64,000 bases of DNA from Caenorhabditis remanei (taxonomy: Eukaryota; Nematoda; Chromadorea; Rhabditida; Rhabditidae): positions 6,510,001 to 6,574,000 of the forward strand of contig NC_071329.1 of assembly GCF_010183535.1 (NCBI RefSeq), read 5' to 3'. Below are positions 1 to 11,000 of this stretch, piece after piece. Both the position numbers and the translations under genes were made by a program. The notes below the pieces were generated by a model that did not search any database, was not told where the DNA came from, and saw nothing but the letters and a program-made list of their open reading frames with translations. How positions within the stretch are numbered: the first letter of the stretch is position 1; each line of letters starts with the position of its first letter.

Positions 1-1013
1 TGCTGAAAATTGGTGGCTTTGAAGCGTATATAACAAAACTATTGAAAAAAGAAAGGAACAATTTGATCTATCATACCATCCTCCCCAACTATCCTCACTT
101 ATATACCAACCTCCTACGTGCCTGACCCTCCAATAAGCTCCGCCCCCTATTCGGCTCCAGATGATGTTCTCGTCATAGTGGTCTTCTTGAGATGTCTGCG
201 TCTTGCCGTCTAATGATCTATCGGGAAATTAAGATAAGATGTGTACGTGCAGAATAGAAGATATTTTGGTGTTTTGTGTGATCTAAGAACTTTCGCTTTT
301 TTGGGAAAACCCGTAACTTTTCAGATTTGAAGGTGAATTTTTATTATGATCTAAACCATTTTTTAAATGAAGTAAATATTTGAATTCGGATCATTGAGAG
401 CTTTCAGAAAAGTATAATCATGCCTGGGTTCTGAGAGTTTTTGGGTTTTTAGGGTCCCACCATGAAATTACTGTAACTCGTTTTCGTGGCGGGACACAAA
501 TAAACGGAATATGGTCATGATGGCTATCATTTGAAAGGTCTCGTCAAGCTGAATTTAAATATCTTATTTTTATTGAAAAATTATGGTTTGGTGGCCTAGA
601 AAACCCGTTTGAAAGTTTTTCTGTGGAATTTTTTTTTTCGAATTTTCAAGTTATTTTTATTTTTCAAAGGATCAGTCAATTTTTCCTTCACTTTTTTGTT
701 ATTTGTTCGATTTCCGGGCTTGAATTCCATAATTATCAAGTTTGCATCACCTCTTACCCTGGAAACGTGTTCATCATTTGATCTTGGATTGACCACAAAG
801 TACTAATTTGTATACGTGACTATTTGCAGATACAGATTCATTATCAGATTGAGAGAGAACGTGCCTTCTGAATTGTCATCATTTTCGGAGGAAGATAACG
901 TTTTTCTCATTTGTTTTTCGTTTAATTCTCTTTTCTCTCTCTTCTTTCCCACATCGCCCGTTTCCGCATGCCCTCACTCTTGTCTACGCCCCGCCGACCC
1001 TGTCAAATTGTTG

Positions 1014-1090
1014 GCAGTGTGGAGTAGAGGTAGTGTTGCGGTCGGCGGTGCGACTGCTCGCTGGTTCGACTCCCGGGCAGTAGTAACTGT
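1014..1090 (+). repeat. tRNA-like (Pol III box) sequence, probably a relic
   Basis: The stretch has an A-box-like segment (GTGGAGTAGAGGTAGTG) and a clear B-box-like GGTTCGACTCC about 35 bp downstream, as in a tRNA. No acceptor stem or convincing anticodon arm can be folded by eye, so it is more likely a tRNA-derived repeat or pseudogene than a functional tRNA. Confidence 0.3.
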
Positions 1091-1129
1091 GATCGATAGT
1101 CGGGTGCTAGACTGTAAGTGAGGATAATC

Positions 1130-1230
1130 ATAACCTGACATGCTGCCTTCCTTCTGAGTTACTTTTTCGATTTTTTTATGCTGAAATTGATCTATAAATG
1201 GATCCACTCGTCCGAGACGATGACAGAGGT
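1130..1230 (-). pseudogene. Decayed partial copy of doublecortin gene 3' end
   Basis: On the minus strand this segment matches two parts of the doublecortin gene's 3' end. One is the coding stretch at about 8048-8085, including GGATCCATTTATAGATCAAT. The other is the downstream sequence at 7878-7925, including CAGAAGGAAGGCAGCAT. The roughly 120 bp between them in the intact gene, which holds the C-terminal codons, is absent here. It has no open frame of its own. Confidence 0.5.
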
Positions 1231-1399
1231 GTACTAGAATGTGTTGACACAGTTTCAACTACTTTTTAAATTAGAATCTCAAGTGTTTCTAGATATTTTC
1301 ATATGATGTTTGAAGGCAATCCAGAATACATTTATTTTTACTTCTGTGAGTATTTTGTAGAAAAGAAACAGAAAAAGAAAAAAACGGAATGAATGACAT

Positions 1400-4266
1400 T
1401 CAGTTAATATTTCCTAGAATAATATTCTGATATCTGATGTCATCCTTCTTGATTTCTTCAAAAACTTCCAGACGTCCATTTTGGAAATTCTCTCTCATTT
1501 CACTTTTCGGATAATCTATTTTGAAATATTTGTTTGGTTGCTTCAGATTGTACTTCTCCCAATTTCCAGACTTATTTTTCCCATTCGGATTTCTGAAATT
1601 TCAATTTTGATTTCATTTTGAATCTCTTATCTTACCCATATTTCACAAAATTGCTTACAAGTGTTCCCATCATTTCCATAACTTTGAAATCTTCTTCTGT
1701 CGGATCAAACTTTTCCGTAATTCTATCTCCCAGTATATATGGATGGTCAGATCCATGAGTAGCTGCTTTAAATGGCAACTCTCCAAGTATCGGGTTTTCG
1801 ACACTTTCAGTTTTCATCAAATAATCGAACGAGGCTAAATATGCGTTGTTACCATTTGAAGAGCAAGATTTAGCAGTTTCCAAAGCTGGAGAGTTGAACA
1901 TGTAGTCACCGAGAAACTGAAAAGAATTGGATATTGGATGAGGAAATACAGTAAGATAAACAATTTGAATTTTTCATTTGAAAGTGACTAATTTGAGAGG
2001 GTGTTACGGTATAACTAATTGTTTCACACAGTAAATTATGTATAAAAATACAGGTAGAACTTCATTTTTGAAGTTGACCACTTTTTTGTACGGGCACTCC
2101 CTAGAGAGTTATGGTCATTTTAAGGGGAAAGCTCAAAAATCGCATTATTTTGCACTGAAATAGGACCATTTGGGGAAGAAACTACTTTGTCGATATGTAA
2201 CTCTCTAGGGAGTGCTTGTACTAAAAAGTTGTCAACTACAAAAATGAAGGTCTACCTTTGTTCTGTATGGTTTATACATAATTTATCTGATGGGACAATC
2301 AGTTATGCCGTAACACCCTCTCAAAGTTCGTCAATTTCAACTGACAAAATTCAAATTGAATATCTTTCTGCACGGTACTGTAAAAAGTGAGTGAAACCTC
2401 GACAAGTTTCTTGACAACAACTCCTTGATCTGTTAAATCAACGTCTTTCGTATAAGCGTCAAATAGTTTCTTCTGAACGGCTTCATGATTTTTCGCCACT
2501 TCAGGACTGTATGCATCAGCGATAGCCGTTTTCAAGTTCTTCAAATGATTGTGTCGATCTGGACATGCGGGATTCATCATTACTGCAAAACACCGGTTTT
2601 TTCTTTTCTCTCAAAAAACAACTCGGTCACTCACTCATTCCCAGCCCTTCATACTCTCCAATTGTTATCATTGCGTCTAGTTTTGGTGCTTCTTTTCTCA
2701 ATTCTTCCATTGGTTTCGGGAAGAAATCGCCATCGAAATTAGGACCAAAGTAGATGAATCCAGAGAAATCTCGTGGAATTTCAGCTGTCTTTTTGAATAT
2801 CACAACAGGTTGAGATTGATACCATTCAAGCAAACTTTGAGAATCTAAACGAAAAGTTACGAATTCATCTTCTTCTGTTGCAACTAAACCATTTCCCGTG
2901 TACCCATGGTACTTGGCAAAAACTTCACAGACATGAGCTTCATCGTGTTTTGAACGGAAAACGAATGTGCAGTAAGCAGTTCCAGACATTGCGTAGAACC
3001 GATGGAAAAGTTCTTAAATTAAAAACTTACAATTTACAAAGGGAAGTCTTTGGAGACACAGCTTTAGAACTATCTATAAATTTGGTTATAGGTACTACGG
3101 GAACTACGGGGAATCAATTTCTGCCTTCAAAACCGGCTAAATGTCTCTGCGAGCAGAGTTATGAGCTTTCAACTTTTCATATTGTCCAGTTTTTTTACGT
3201 GGCATTCCGAATCGTCCTCATGTACGCCACCGCACGGTTCCATATGTGCCGATTCGGAATTCCAAGTGAAAAAACTTAATCTTATGAAAAGTTTGAGAGG
3301 TCATAACTCGGTTCACAGAGACATTTAGCAGGTTTAGATGACAGAAATGAACTCCCCGTAGTCGAAAGTACCTATAACCAAATTTATAGATAGTTTAAAA
3401 GCCACGTGTCCAAAGACTTCCATTGTTAGAAGTTTCCTGAAAAGACTCACTATTCGAAAATGGGCTCAATGCCAGTAAATCTACACTTATCCCTCCAGCA
3501 CTTGTTCCAGCGATTGTCACATTATCTCGATCTCCTCCGAATGAACCAATATGGTCTTGAACCCATTGTAACGCTAGAGTCTGATCCCAAAGTCCGTAGT
3601 TTCCAACTGCCACGTCATCACCAGTCGTGAGAAAACCAAGTGGTCCAAGACGGTAGTTAATAGACACAACAATCACATCTCTCAAAGGAATTGTTCCAGT
3701 TAGAGAGTAATCATGGGAGTACGCAGAGTAGCCCACTTCGAAGCCACCACCATGAATGTAAACCATTACGGGAAGACCTTTTGGCTGAAATTATTTTAGA
3801 TTGGTAACACGTTCAAGTTGGAAAAACGAAAACGTACAAACTCGTCAGACTTCCATCTCGGAGCAAATACATTCAGATTCAAACACTTCTCTTCATCGAA
3901 TACCATCCAATCGTGACACAGCTTTAAAGTATTAAAAGAAATAAGAGTTACTGAAGTGTTCTGACTCACCACAGAAAAGTTTCCAGCTTGTGGACATCCT
4001 GGTCCATATTCATAGCAATTCAGAGGCTCGGACCATTTGTCAGCAGCCACTGGTTTTTTGAAACGAAGATTTCCAACTGGTGGTTTTGCATATGGAATTC
4101 CAAGGTATCCATCAACTATCTTCTCACCCTGAAGTATTTCTTCGGTACTCTGCCTTTTGTCACTTTGACTCACATGTTTGTAAATATTCCCACGAATTGG
4201 TCCACATGTTGCATCAAGTACTTCAGTGTTCTTTTCCGGTGTCAGATGAGACAAAAATCCACCCAT
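1400..4266 (-). CDS. Type-B carboxylesterase (alpha/beta hydrolase), 7 exons, 583 aa
   Basis: Predicted serine esterase of the cholinesterase/carboxylesterase family. Minus-strand exons: 4266-3970, 3921-3838, 3784-3451, 3012-2635, 2582-2398, 1916-1636, 1592-1400; they sum to 1752 bp in one frame. Visible landmarks are the oxyanion-hole motif HGGGF (about residues 138-142), the nucleophile elbow GTSAG (Ser about 222), a probable acidic residue in GEYEG (about 360) and the catalytic histidine in THGSD (about 480). All three triad positions are present, so it looks active. The N-terminus MGGFLS has no signal peptide and could be N-myristoylated, suggesting a cytoplasmic enzyme. The family is about 550-580 aa, so this copy is full length. 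Introns 3 and 5 contain palindromic MITEs. An acceptor-like sequence one base before the ATG supports the start. The substrate is unknown; Caenorhabditis has many paralogues, so I give no symbol. Confidence 0.9.
1947..2389. repeat. Palindromic MITE in carboxylesterase intron 5
   Basis: Imperfect inverted repeat: GAGGGTGTTACGG on the left arm is mirrored by CCGTAACACCCTCTC on the right. The arms also share the segment around the CTCTAGGGAGTGC motif. The right end carries the GCACGGTACTGTA sequence shared with the element at 24501-24896, so both belong to one dispersed non-coding family. It does not touch the splice sites. Confidence 0.75.
3036..3430. repeat. Palindromic MITE in carboxylesterase intron 3
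   Basis: Long imperfect palindrome. GGGAAGTCTTTGGAGACAC on the left mirrors GTGTCCAAAGACTTCC on the right, and ATAAATTTGGTTATAGG mirrors CCTATAACCAAATTTAT. It is flanked on both sides by TTA, consistent with a 3-bp target duplication. Related copies lie at 10082-10520 and 56240-56690, also inside introns. It is non-coding. Confidence 0.75.
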
Positions 4267-4267
4267 T

Positions 4268-4280
4268 CTGAAAGGAAAAC
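4268..4280 (-). promoter_or_regulatory. Probable trans-splice acceptor of carboxylesterase
   Basis: Reading the minus strand, TTTTCCTTTCAG ends one base before the ATG, with no upstream exon apparent. This is the usual layout of a spliced-leader acceptor in Caenorhabditis. Inferred from sequence only. Confidence 0.5.
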
Positions 4281-4719
4281 AAACGGTAAACTATCAAAGA
4301 AAAATGCATTTATTAGTACAAAAAACAGATCGTATTTATACAAAGATCAGTCAGAAACCACATGAAAAGTGTGTCTGGTAAACAGAAAATAGGAGATCAA
4401 AAAAGTGTGATATGAGCGAGAGAACAGAGATTTAGAATGTTAGACGCTTGAATTCGATGGAGTTTGTAGTTCGCTGTTGGAGTGTGTATTATGTGTTCAT
4501 GCCATATTTCTCGATTAATTTATTACATTCAAATAGATTCAGAATTATATGTACATTCAACAGATATTCTGAACTCTTCTCGTTTGCACAAATCGTGGAC
4601 TGTCATTCAATTTTTAGGCGTTTGGGAAATTATGCGAACTTCTTTTTTTTTCAATTGAAGAATCAGTAAAGCCTCCCCTTCTGGAATCTCTTTCTGCTCC
4701 TCGTGGACTCCTCCTCAAG

Positions 4720-5490
4720 TTCCGGGCTCCACATGGACTCGTCGTGGGCTTGGCCTCCGATTCTCGACTCGTCGTGGGCTTGGCCTCCGATTCTCGACTC
4801 GTCGTGGGCTCCGCCTCCGATTCTCGACTCCTCGTGGGCTCCGCCTCCGATTCTCGACTCCTCGTGGGCTCCGCCTCCGATTCTCGACTCCTCGTGGGCT
4901 CCGCCTCCGATTCTCGACTCCTCGTGGGCTCCGCCTCCGATTCTCGGATCCACGTGGACTCCTCCTCCGATTCTCGACTCCTCGTGGGCTCCGCCTCCGA
5001 TTCTCGACTCCTCGTGGGCTCCGCCTCCGATTCTCGACTCCTCGTGGGCTCCGCCTCCGATTCTCGACTCCTCGTGGGCTCCGCCTCCGATTCTCGGATC
5101 CACGTGGACTCCTCCTCCGATTCTTGGCTCCACGCGGACTCCTCCTCCGATTCTTGGCTCCACGCGGACTCCTCCTCCGATTCTTGGCTCCACGCGGACT
5201 CCTCCTCCGATTCTTGGCTCCACGCGGGCTCCTCCTCCGATTCTTGGCTCCACGCGGGCTCCACGCGGGCTCCTCCTCCGATTCTCGGATCCACGTGGAC
5301 TCCTCCTCCGATTCTCGACTCCTCGTGGGCTCCGCCTCCGATTCTCGGATCCACGTGGACTCCTCCTCCGATTCTTGGCTCCACGCGGACTCCTCCTCCG
5401 ATTCTTGGCTCCACGCGGACTCCTCCTCCGATTCTTGGCTCCACGCGGGCTCCTCCTCCGGTTCTTGGCGCGGGCTCCTCCGCAAGTTCT
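4720..5490. repeat. 30-bp tandem minisatellite
   Basis: About 25 tandem copies of a 30-bp unit of the form CCGATTCTCGACTCCTCGTG followed by GGCTCCGCCT, GC-rich against an AT-rich surrounding. Variants are clustered: CTCGTCGTGGGCTTGG in the first copies, GGATCCACGTGGACTCC interspersed, and TTGGCTCCACGCGG in the later half. The unit length is a multiple of three and lacks stops, so several frames on both strands stay open for more than 250 codons. I treat these as a by-product of the repeat and not as genes. A coding role cannot be excluded without transcripts. Confidence 0.9.
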
Positions 5491-5644
5491 CGGTCCGATT
5501 CTTGACTCATCCAGGACTCCTTCTCCGATTCTCGGATCCACGTGAGCTCATCCAGGACTCCTCCTCATGCTCTGGGCTCATCTTGGACTCCTCCTTCTCC
5601 AAGCTGCTCGAGGACTCCTCCTCTTCAAGTTCTGGTGCTGCTGA

Positions 5645-5720
5645 TGTTCACTACTGAGTATCTGGCGAATGAATGACCATTTCTGATCATTCATTCGCCG
5701 GATGCTCAGTACTGAACATG
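5645..5720. repeat. Inverted repeat (hairpin)
   Basis: GTTCACTACTGAGTATC ... GGCGAATGAATGA on the left mirrors TCATTCATTCGCC ... GATGCTCAGTACTGAAC on the right. Degenerate copies of the same words (ATCACTGAACATCC, CCAGTCACCGAA) continue to about 5815. Confidence 0.7.
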
Positions 5721-5820
5721 GTATAACCGGATGCTCATCGCTGAACATCCAGTCACCGAATGACCATTTTTAATCATCCAGTCACCGAACGCTCATCACT
5801 GAACATCCTGTCTTGTGTAC

Positions 5821-6526
5821 TCCTACACAACTATATATGAATCGACAAGTTATATATATACCCACCTCTAGCGATGTGACCGACATCTCACGGTTTCCGC
5901 CGTTCGCCATATTTACTATGGGAAATAGGCGGGGCTTATAGGCATATAGGCATATTGGCAAATAGGCTTATAGACATTTACTGTAGACTCCAATTTCTCA
6001 GTTTTTGATTTGCGAAAAAACAAAAAAGCCCTGTGCGGTCAGTGATAGACTTATTGAACCTGTGATTGAAGCCGTAGTCGTGTTTATTTTTTTGTAAAAC
6101 TATGCTCAAAATAAGCTTTTCGCTTCAGTCGGATGTTGTTTACAGGCACTCCTCATTCTCGGCACAACACCCTTCGAATCCAAGCATTCAGCTTTCAGCG
6201 GATTTGTAGATGTCCAGACCTGAAATGGAAGATTTTCACAAATTCAAAGTTTCCAGAGAGAATTTCAAATAAATGCTTGTTTTTTCCATACTCACCAATC
6301 AGATTACGATGTGGAAGCAATACCGTCTGGTTTTTACAGTACGGATCAGACTTCTGTTGTCTCGGTAGCGAACGGCCGCATTTTATCGTCCTCCCCATTA
6401 TCGATTTTTCTATTCTTTCTGTTAACTACAACTAAATATTTAAATCATTCTATCAAATATATTAGTTTTTTTTTGAATCCTCGAATGATGCCTGCTGTCA
6501 AGCGAGCACATACAGAATTTTTCTTT
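5821..6526. other. Intergenic, possible coding relic
   Basis: An acceptor-like TTGTTTACAG precedes a short frame at about 6146-6222 that ends in a stop. Nothing recognisable is encoded. A block of short GGCATATAGGCAT-type repeats lies at about 5930-5980. Confidence 0.3.
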
Positions 6527-6579
6527 CCAGAAATACACCGAGCTCTATCAATACGTGATAGAGCTCGGAGTATTTCTGG
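6527..6579. repeat. Near-perfect 53-bp hairpin
   Basis: CCAGAAATAC-CCGAGCTCTATCA on the left mirrors TGATAGAGCTCGG-GTATTTCTGG on the right, with a very short loop. It lies at the start of a coding-like stretch that runs to a TAA at 6689-6691. Confidence 0.75.
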
Positions 6580-6692
6580 AAAGACTCTCTAATCTTGTCA
6601 ATGAGCTACGAGTTGGAATTATCGAATCTGATCCCAAGCAAGTAAGGGAAAACATAGCTAATACTTGTGAATCCATTCCTGACTTGCTGTAA

Positions 6693-6992
6693 ATGGAAGA
6701 ACCTATTATCATTGATGACGTTTTCGCGAATGGGACTAATGCCTCTTCTAAACCTATTTCATATGCCTTTATCGCCGGAAAACCGCCGGTAAATACTTAT
6801 GAAATTTCCAAAGAGGCTTATATCCATCTTGACAAATCCTTTCGTGTCGTTATTGAGAACATGCACGATAACAAGGAAGATCCCTCCCAAGAGAAATCTG
6901 CCCTCCAGTTTTTCACTGAATTCGCTGTGGTCTTCCTGGATCTACCGTTTGTGATTTCTGATGAAGCAATGCCATTGTTTCTGAAAAAGTGA
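6693..6992 (+). CDS. Hypothetical 99-aa protein, possibly a gene relic
   Basis: Open frame from an ATG directly after the stop of a preceding coding-like stretch (about 6531-6691, not ATG-initiated) and ending in TGA. Composition is protein-like, with acidic and hydrophobic segments such as QFFTEFAVVFLDLPFVISDE near residues 75-95. I recognise no family. The two adjacent frames separated only by a stop suggest one decayed gene or transposon protein. No splice structure was found. Confidence 0.3.
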   Translation: MEEPIIIDDVFANGTNASSKPISYAFIAGKPPVNTYEISKEAYIHLDKSFRVVIENMHDNKEDPSQEKSALQFFTEFAVVFLDLPFVISDEAMPLFLKK

Positions 6993-7216
6993 TACTGCCT
7001 ACGGGATAAAATAAAGTAACAGAACAGAAAAGTAGAAAAATGACCTGAACTGCTGTCTCCATGTTGTGCAGATTTTTCCAAAACGCGAAAGAATAATTTT
7101 TCGTGTCTTCATAAACTCCAGGAAAAAATTAATGAGGAAATGTAGTATGTACGAGTTCCAATCGATGTTTATTAGATTGGTTCTGATGGAAAATTTCTCT
7201 GTGACTCGGACTTGAA

Positions 7217-7462
7217 TTGAACGGGACAGGAAGATTGTTTGAGTTGTTAGTCGATTTCGATATTCAATTAATCCACAAGAAATCTTACCAATGTGACAGT
7301 TCCTGTCTCCATTCTTATGCCGTGAACAAAGTTTTCGACATGGAGCTACGTCCGTATCAAATCATGGATAAACATGGACGTCCCTTCCCGAAAGTTTTGA
7401 GGACCTCGCATGAAATAGTACGACCAGGGGAGACACAGAGAAAGAAACACCATCACGTTTGA
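7217..7462 (+). pseudogene. Hypothetical 81-aa frame, possible retroelement relic
   Basis: Short open frame with a segment FELLVDFDIQLIHKK near residues 8-22. It loosely resembles the end of a retroelement RNase H region, but this is weak. No neighbouring reverse transcriptase or integrase is visible. Function unknown. Confidence 0.2.
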
Positions 7463-8006
7463 ACCATCGATTGCAAAAATACTTCACCGCGCGGTTTCGT
7501 GTTTTCCTTCTCTTCTACGTCGCCTCCGCCTTGACGACAGGAGGCGACGTTTGCAGGCCTAGGAATTGAGGCGACGAGACTGTGAGCGAAGGCGAGCAGT
7601 TTCGACGCGAAATTATTGACTTCTGAAAGTATCGAACTTGATGAAACTCCTGTGGGCCTTAGACAATGAGCTGAGCAGGCCTAAGGATTCATCCGAATAC
7701 CTTACAATATTACTGCATGGTACTGTATTAAATAAAATCATCATCACTGGTTTGCCATAGAAATGAAGAATCCAGAGCCTATTCACCATTGCTTGATTTG
7801 CTTTGTTCGTCAATGAAATACAACATTGGAAATAAAACTGGATGCCAATGAATAACCATGAAGGATATATAAAAATCATAGCCTGATATGCTGCCTTCCT
7901 TCTGATTTACTTTTTTCAATTTTTTCAATTGTAAAAGCAAGTTTTATCGCAAGCAAAAGTGGTAAAAAGCATTGAAAGACATAAAAAGAAGAAAGCCCAA
8001 ATAATA
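7463..8006. other. Intergenic region with a small hairpin
   Basis: CGTCGCCTCC ... GGAGGCGACG forms a hairpin at about 7517-7549. The rest is AT-rich and includes the 3' flank of the doublecortin gene. No gene seen. Confidence 0.5.
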
Positions 8007-11000
8007 TCAATCAAAATCTGGATCAAAAAGTACGACTCGACGACGTGGCGCGGAAATTGATCTATAAATGGATCCACTCGTCTGGGTACACTGTTGACGC
8101 ATCTTCTGTCGTCGTCGATTCATATCCCACAGTTGAGCTCTCTCGATGACGTCATCCAACTCATCTTCTCCGACTAGATCATCAATAAATAGGTGCATAG
8201 TGGAACGGCTGGTTACTGAAAATATAGGGAATAATGGAGTTTTATAGATAGGAACTCAGAAATGAGAGGAAAATGCGAACAGCTTTTGAGGTTTCGTTAG
8301 TAATGGAAAAAGTGAAAACTATCTCTTTGAAAAAAAGTTCAACTTTGACAAAGTGCCATGATGCCTCCTATATGCCCGATCAATTCAAATTTTCGTGAGT
8401 ATATAAAGTAAACCTAGACCTACATTTTGGTAGTTGATAACTTTTTTGTACAAGCTTTTACTACTTAGGTTTAGTTGATAGAAGTGACTATACTTGTCGC
8501 TGGGTCGAAGCGGGGTCGATGACAAGAAGGTGCGTATCTTTGTGTAAAATGGAAAATATGGGATGAAAGTTATTGGAAAATGAAGATCTTGAAGTTTTCT
8601 ACACAATGCACTTTTGAAAATACTAGAAATTGTGTACTTTAGGAGGAAAACGTCTTTACAAAGTTGAGTTTGTAGGGTTCGAGAAAAACTAGATAGAAAG
8701 CCGTTTTTACCGTTTTTATTAGTTTGGCACAGTTCTTACAACTGCGCTCCATCGAAATGCTCTTGAAAAAGGTCTTTTTTCTTTGCGTCTCTCAATTTCG
8801 CACACAATTTTATTCGGTTTCGGTAGAGCACGATTGTAAGAAGCGTGACGTGCTAATACGTCATATCCCATACCACGTGGTTCTAATTCGAAGTTAGTCA
8901 AAAATCGGAGCATAACTTTGCGAATTTTCAATTTTGAAGGTTTGTATTTAGCTAGAAACAAGTTATTTCTAAAACTCACCGATTTTCGATTCACTCCTCA
9001 CACCAATATTTGATCTACCACCTCCTCCTGCACCCTCGTATCGAATCGGAATCTCATTGATATCCACATCGAACTTCTTCAAATTCCCCTTCGTCTTCTC
9101 CTCCTTATTCCCCATTTCACTTTTCCTCGACACTTCGTTTTTCTCAGAGTTTTCCATTCTATCCAGCTTATCCACCGACTTCTCCTTCTTCATTTTCTTC
9201 AAATTATCCATTGATTTTTCCCGTTTCAAACTGCTCTCCGACCACTTGGCACGCTCCTTTTTCTCCGGCTTCTCCGGCTTCTCTGAGGGTCTCGATTGAT
9301 TCTTTGGAGCAGGTTTTGGAGGTGGTGGCTTCTCATAAACTTCAGAATTCTCAGATGGTTTCTGTGGTTGCTGTTGTTGTGGTTTCTCCATCATTTCCGC
9401 CTGAACTCCTTCCTTATTTTCATCCGAATTCCGAGTTGTATACGTCGTCTGAGTGACTTGATAAGACCTATGAAACCTCACTTCATCATCGTCTTTCGGT
9501 GCGTTTTTACGAGAGATTTTCGAAGTTATCACGGATTCTGTAGTGGTTTTCTCGGGTTTCAGAATTGAGATGACCTCTTCTTCGGTTTTTATCGAGATGG
9601 TATCGTTGTCTTTTTGAAGAGGAAGTTGCTGTTGAATGTTGTTTTGAGAAATTGGTTTTTGATCGATAGGTGGCAAGTTTTCAGGTGGAGGACGGGTGTC
9701 TTCGGAAGTTGGTTTTTGATTGGAATCTGGAAAAATGGGAATGATGTTTCCTATTTCTAGAAGTTTGCATAATTAGTTTTTCAAGAAAAACGTTTTTAAA
9801 AACAGCTCGGTCTGCCTGCTTTCTGAAACCTTCTTTCTCTCCGTATTCTCTCCCAAATAAATATGTCCGAATGCCCAAATATCCAGATTTACAGCCTTCC
9901 ATTTTGTTCTATGCCACCTTCAAGGTTTCAATTTGATTTAGAACTCGAGATGTCTCTCTATGGTTCCATGGATCCAGATGTCCGGCTACTTCAGATTTCA
10001 AAAGTTTTACAAGACATGAGCATTTGGCTGTATCAGAAAAAACAACCTAGCAAAAATCTTTAAAAAATATCAATTTGCCTCACAAGGGAAGTATTTGGAG
10101 GCGCGGCTTTCAAACGATCTATAAATTTGGTTATAGGTACTTCCGACTACGTGGAGCACATTTTTGCCATCAACATCGTCTAAATATCTCTGCGAGCCGA
10201 GTTATGAGCCCTCAAACTTTTTATATGGATATGCTTTTTCACATGGATTTCCAAATCGGCCGCAAATGCGCCACCGCACGGTTCCATTTGTGTTCCCCAG
10301 CGGTTTACCTGGAATCGTACGCTAAAAATGATAACATCTATGCGTATACTCATTGCCGATTTCAAGTTCCATGTGAAAAATCTTAACCATATGAAAAGTT
10401 TGAGAGCTCATAACTCGGTTCTCAGAGACATTTAGCCAGTTTTGCCTGCAGAAATGGACTCCCCGTACCTATGACTATAGATTGTTTGAAAGCCGCGTCT
10501 CCAAAGACTCCCCTTTTAGAGTTATGGGTTTTGATAAAATTGAATATGAAAATAGGAAAGGTATTAATTTACAGATTTTAACGATCGATCTGTCTGTCTG
10601 TTTGTATTCCTGTCTTCCATCTTCCCCACTCCCTCAAAACTCACTCCTTTTAAAACTGCGATTCGAGTTGAGCAACCGTGGCAACTTGGTACTCGATCCC
10701 CCCTTGTCTCCTCTTCCCTCTTTTCTCACAACTTCCGAAGCAGTCGTACTTCCTCCATCCGTATCCTTTATTTCCAGTCGTGGAATGTGTTCTTCTTGTT
10801 TTTGAGCAGCTCCTGTCATCTGCGTCTCCACTTTCACACGCTCTCCCATCATCCATTTCTCGTTTTTTCCGAGCCATGAAGCGGTACCCAACTCGTTTAA
10901 GTGTTCCATGCTTCCGCCAATCTGGAAGAGAAATGTGAGGGAATTTAAAAGAGGGATGGAATGGGCGGTTCGAAAATCTGATGGTGAGCAAAGTTCAGAA

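Larger units (their letters stand above)
1..1399. other. Intergenic sequence, no gene seen
   Basis: AT-rich sequence downstream of the carboxylesterase gene. Short open frames on both strands have no recognisable domain and no splice structure. It contains a tRNA-like stretch near 1014-1090 and a decayed copy of the doublecortin gene 3' end at 1130-1230, listed separately. Confidence 0.6.

Noticed and set aside
53..600. Possible exon at the left edge
   Set aside because: No open frame with splice sites or recognisable protein; composition is intergenic.
4614..5657. Five or more long open frames over the 30-bp repeats as protein genes
   Set aside because: They arise because the 30-bp unit lacks stops in several frames on both strands. 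No start context, splice sites or flanking conserved sequence favours one frame.
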